NCBI GenBank assembly: GCA_013151735.1
Contig: JAADHR010000062.1
Span: forward strand, 1-34,815
From: Calditrichota bacterium
GTDB lineage: Bacteria > Zhuqueibacterota > JdFR-76 > BMS3Abin05
Length of the DNA stretch: 34,815 bases
Reading direction: 5' to 3'
Under the pieces are notes generated by a model. It saw only the letters and a list, made by a program, of their open reading frames with translations, was not told the DNA's origin and did not search any database. The translations under genes were made by a program, and so were the position numbers. Shown one piece after another: positions 33,145 to 34,815 of the stretch (within the stretch, counting starts at the first letter, position 1; every line of letters starts with the position of its first letter).

Positions 33145-33756
33145 ATGAAATCTGAACAAGCTGTTGAGGACATTCAATTTATTAGAGAGATGATCGAAAA
33201 GACGAAAAAATCCACCGTGATTTACGGGGACTATTTTATTACGTGGGGGGTTCTTATTATTCTGGCTCTTCTGGGGAATTATGTCCTCGCTTACTTGAAA
33301 GAGTTTCAGCTAATCTGGGCAAACTGGGTGGTTTTTATGGGAGTCGGGATAGTCTATTCGATTATTTACCCGATAAAGAAAAAAAATAAAATGCACATTC
33401 GCACGTACGCCGGTAAAACATTAGCCAACCTCTGGACGGCTTGCGGGGTGGCGTTCATTTTAACGGGATTTGTTTTTCCCCTGAGTGGTCTCTACTCCTA
33501 CAAACTCATTCCGGTACTTATTTCAACAATAGCCGGTGTGGGAACATTTGTTACCGGAAGTATCTACGATTGGTCGATTTTCAAATGGAGCGGTTCGTTT
33601 TGGTGGATAGGGGCTGTTGTTATGATTTTTCTGCCCAGTCAGTATTACGGATTGCTTTTAATCCTTTTGATTGGCGTCGGGTACCTTTTACCCGGCATTC
33701 AGCTGAACCGGCACTATGGTGAAAGTGGAGGTGCCCATGCCTCGACAAACAAATGA
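33145..33756 (+). CDS. Polytopic membrane protein of unknown function
   Basis: 203 residues. A charged N-terminal region (to about residue 25) is followed by five to six hydrophobic segments (FITWGVLIILALLGNYVL, LIWANWVVFMGVGIVYSI, NLWTACGVAFILTGFV and further ones up to residue 188). The start is set by GAGGAGG (33133-33139). No family could be named. Its end overlaps the start of the winged-helix regulator by 20 bp, so the proteins are made together; the pair may be a membrane sensor or transport-related protein with its regulator. Confidence 0.72.
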   Translation: MKSEQAVEDIQFIREMIEKTKKSTVIYGDYFITWGVLIILALLGNYVLAYLKEFQLIWANWVVFMGVGIVYSIIYPIKKKNKMHIRTYAGKTLANLWTACGVAFILTGFVFPLSGLYSYKLIPVLISTIAGVGTFVTGSIYDWSIFKWSGSFWWIGAVVMIFLPSQYYGLLLILLIGVGYLLPGIQLNRHYGESGGAHASTNK

Positions 33757-34042
33757 ACCCCTGGATCCGATGATTCACTCTCCGGTGCGATTGGCCATTT
33801 TATCGATTTTAATTTCCGTTGAGAGCGCGGATTTTACATATTTGAAAGAAACAATCCATGTAACGGACGGCAATTTAAGCACGCATCTTTCCAAACTGGA
33901 GGGAGCCGGACTCATTTCTGTGGAGAAATCATTTCGGGGCAAAAAGCCGCACACCACATTTTCAATTACACCGGAGGGAAGAGCGCGTTTCGAAAAATAT
34001 GTCAAAGCTCTTGAAAAAATGATTTATCCTGCGAACAAATAA
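33737..34042 (+). CDS. Winged-helix transcriptional regulator
   Basis: 101 residues, covering a single winged-helix domain: VRLAILSILISVESADFTYL, the recognition helix region VTDGNLSTHLSKLEGAGLI and the wing VEKSFRGKKPHTTFSITPEG. The pattern matches the HTH_34/ArsR-MarR-like 'transcriptional regulator' group. No metal-binding cysteines are visible. The ATG at 33737 is fixed by GGAGGTG at 33727-33733; an ATG at 33716 is less likely. It overlaps the membrane protein gene by 20 bp, and the palindrome at 33111-33126 is its probable operator. Confidence 0.88.
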   Translation: MPRQTNEPLDPMIHSPVRLAILSILISVESADFTYLKETIHVTDGNLSTHLSKLEGAGLISVEKSFRGKKPHTTFSITPEGRARFEKYVKALEKMIYPANK

Positions 34043-34087
34043 TGGTAAGAACAAAAATCGAATGACAAAAATTGGAGGATACACATC

Positions 34088-34813
34088 ATGAAACGAAAGC
34101 ACACTTTCTGGACTCTTCTAATCCTGTTTGTATTTTCAAGCCTGATCTTGTCAGCCGGTAGTGTGAAAGCAGAAAAACCGAAAAAAGCCGGGGGACTGGG
34201 CTATTTTATGGTGGGCGCGGCCACAATCGATTTGTCCGATTTAAACGCGGCTCTTCATGCGGCCGGATACCCAAAATTGTCCGACCGATTTCTTTCGATG
34301 GGCGGCGGCGGACTGGCCTTTATAAACCGGTTGATTATCGGGGGTGAGGGCAGCGGTTTGAGTGAGGCCAGTGTAACGGCCAACGGAAACAGAATTACCC
34401 TGACCGGCGGTTACGGGATGTTTGAAATGGGTTACCTGCTTTTTTCTGCGCAAAAGGGGGGCCTTTACCCCCTGTTGGGAATTGGGGGCGGCGGATTGAA
34501 TCTGAATCTTGCAGAAGAAAATCAATCCGTAAAATTTAGTGAAATTCTGAACACACCGAAGGGAAGCGTACAGCTCAGTTCGGGAGCATTTCTGATCAAT
34601 TTGGGGCTGGGCGGCCATTATTTTTTGAGGTCCGCAGATCGAAAGGGTGAAGCCAGTGGCTTTCTGGTGGGATTTCGGCTGGGTTATGTGCTGGCACTCA
34701 CCAGCAAGAATTGGGAGCTGCAAAACGGAACAGTGTTGGATGCACCCAAAACAACATTTTCCGGCCCCTATTTTCAATTAACGATTGGCGGTGGCGGACA
34801 GCAGTTTCGCTGA
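34088..34813 (+). CDS. Secreted Gly-rich, probable outer-membrane beta-barrel protein
   Basis: 241 residues with a signal peptide (FWTLLILFVFSSLILSAGSVKA). The mature part is Gly-rich with alternating strands (GGLGYFMVGAATIDL, SMGGGGLAFINRLIIGGEG, GGYGMFEMGYLLFS, LYPLLGIGGGGLNLNL, GFLVGFRLGYVLAL) and an aromatic-containing final strand (GPYFQLTIGGGG), which fits an outer-membrane beta-barrel. TTGGAGG provides the ribosome binding site. It follows the winged-helix regulator by 45 bp and may be part of the same transcript. The gene is complete, ending just before the window end. No family named. Confidence 0.7.
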   Translation: MKRKHTFWTLLILFVFSSLILSAGSVKAEKPKKAGGLGYFMVGAATIDLSDLNAALHAAGYPKLSDRFLSMGGGGLAFINRLIIGGEGSGLSEASVTANGNRITLTGGYGMFEMGYLLFSAQKGGLYPLLGIGGGGLNLNLAEENQSVKFSEILNTPKGSVQLSSGAFLINLGLGGHYFLRSADRKGEASGFLVGFRLGYVLALTSKNWELQNGTVLDAPKTTFSGPYFQLTIGGGGQQFR

Positions 34814-34815
34814 TC

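Overview
The window reads as chromosomal DNA of a Gram-negative bacterium, most likely a member of the FCB (Fibrobacteres-Chlorobi-Bacteroidetes) supergroup such as a Calditrichaeota/KSB1/Ignavibacteria-like lineage. The clues are two secreted VIT-vWA proteins ending in 'YPNPF'-type FlgD-like/T9SS-style C-terminal modules, a tmRNA with a short YALAA-ending tag, a Rieske/cytochrome b/multiheme cytochrome c respiratory operon, and a very large kinase-TPR-AAA+ regulator. The placement is inference; there is no rRNA gene in the window.

Layout. (1) 95-6685, + strand: a secreted M3-family oligopeptidase, KDPG/KHG aldolase and a KDG-type sugar kinase (together the end of a 2-keto-3-deoxygluconate route), a membrane-anchored neutral ceramidase-like protein and an unassigned TIM-barrel-like protein. 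(2) 6800-7191: tmRNA (ssrA) and its terminator. (3) 7204-13438: the most unusual region. A 1737-residue protein combines a Ser/Thr kinase, a STAND-like ATPase, a long TPR array, GAF, a sigma54-activator-type AAA+ domain with a degenerate GAFTGA loop, and a Fis-type HTH. Its gene is flanked by four palindromes TGCAC-N7/8-GTGCA, the NtrC enhancer consensus. Three of them lie in front of a -24/-12-like promoter that drives a small secreted protein made of eight 12-residue repeats. Two small thioredoxin-fold-like proteins without CxxC follow. (4) 14583-17595: a Spy/CpxP-like periplasmic protein, then an ECF sigma factor, a zinc-binding anti-sigma-like membrane protein and an RseB/MucB-like protein, an envelope-stress module. 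(5) 17799-20671: a zinc-finger/NodB deacetylase fusion and a PLP group II decarboxylase. (6) 20779-24169, - strand: a lipoprotein, a KamA-family radical SAM enzyme, a BCP peroxiredoxin and a DUF2156 protein. (7) 24317-28654, - strand: two paralogous secreted VIT-vWA proteins. (8) 28947-32572, - strand: an operon for a menaquinol:cytochrome c oxidoreductase (pentaheme c, small membrane protein, Rieske, cytochrome b, second pentaheme c). (9) 33072-34813, + strand: a strong promoter with an overlapping perfect palindrome drives a polytopic membrane protein and a winged-helix regulator that overlap; an outer-membrane-like protein follows.

Best candidate for an undescribed system: the regulator/enhancer/repeat-peptide circuit at 7204-13438. 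The regulator would integrate signals through its kinase, TPR and GAF parts, bind NtrC-like palindromes via a recognition helix that looks nearly identical to that of NtrC, and switch on a secreted repeat protein and probably its own gene. The repeat gene carries a 10-nt insertion that shifts its frame, so this copy is either broken, variable, or makes an alternative tail.
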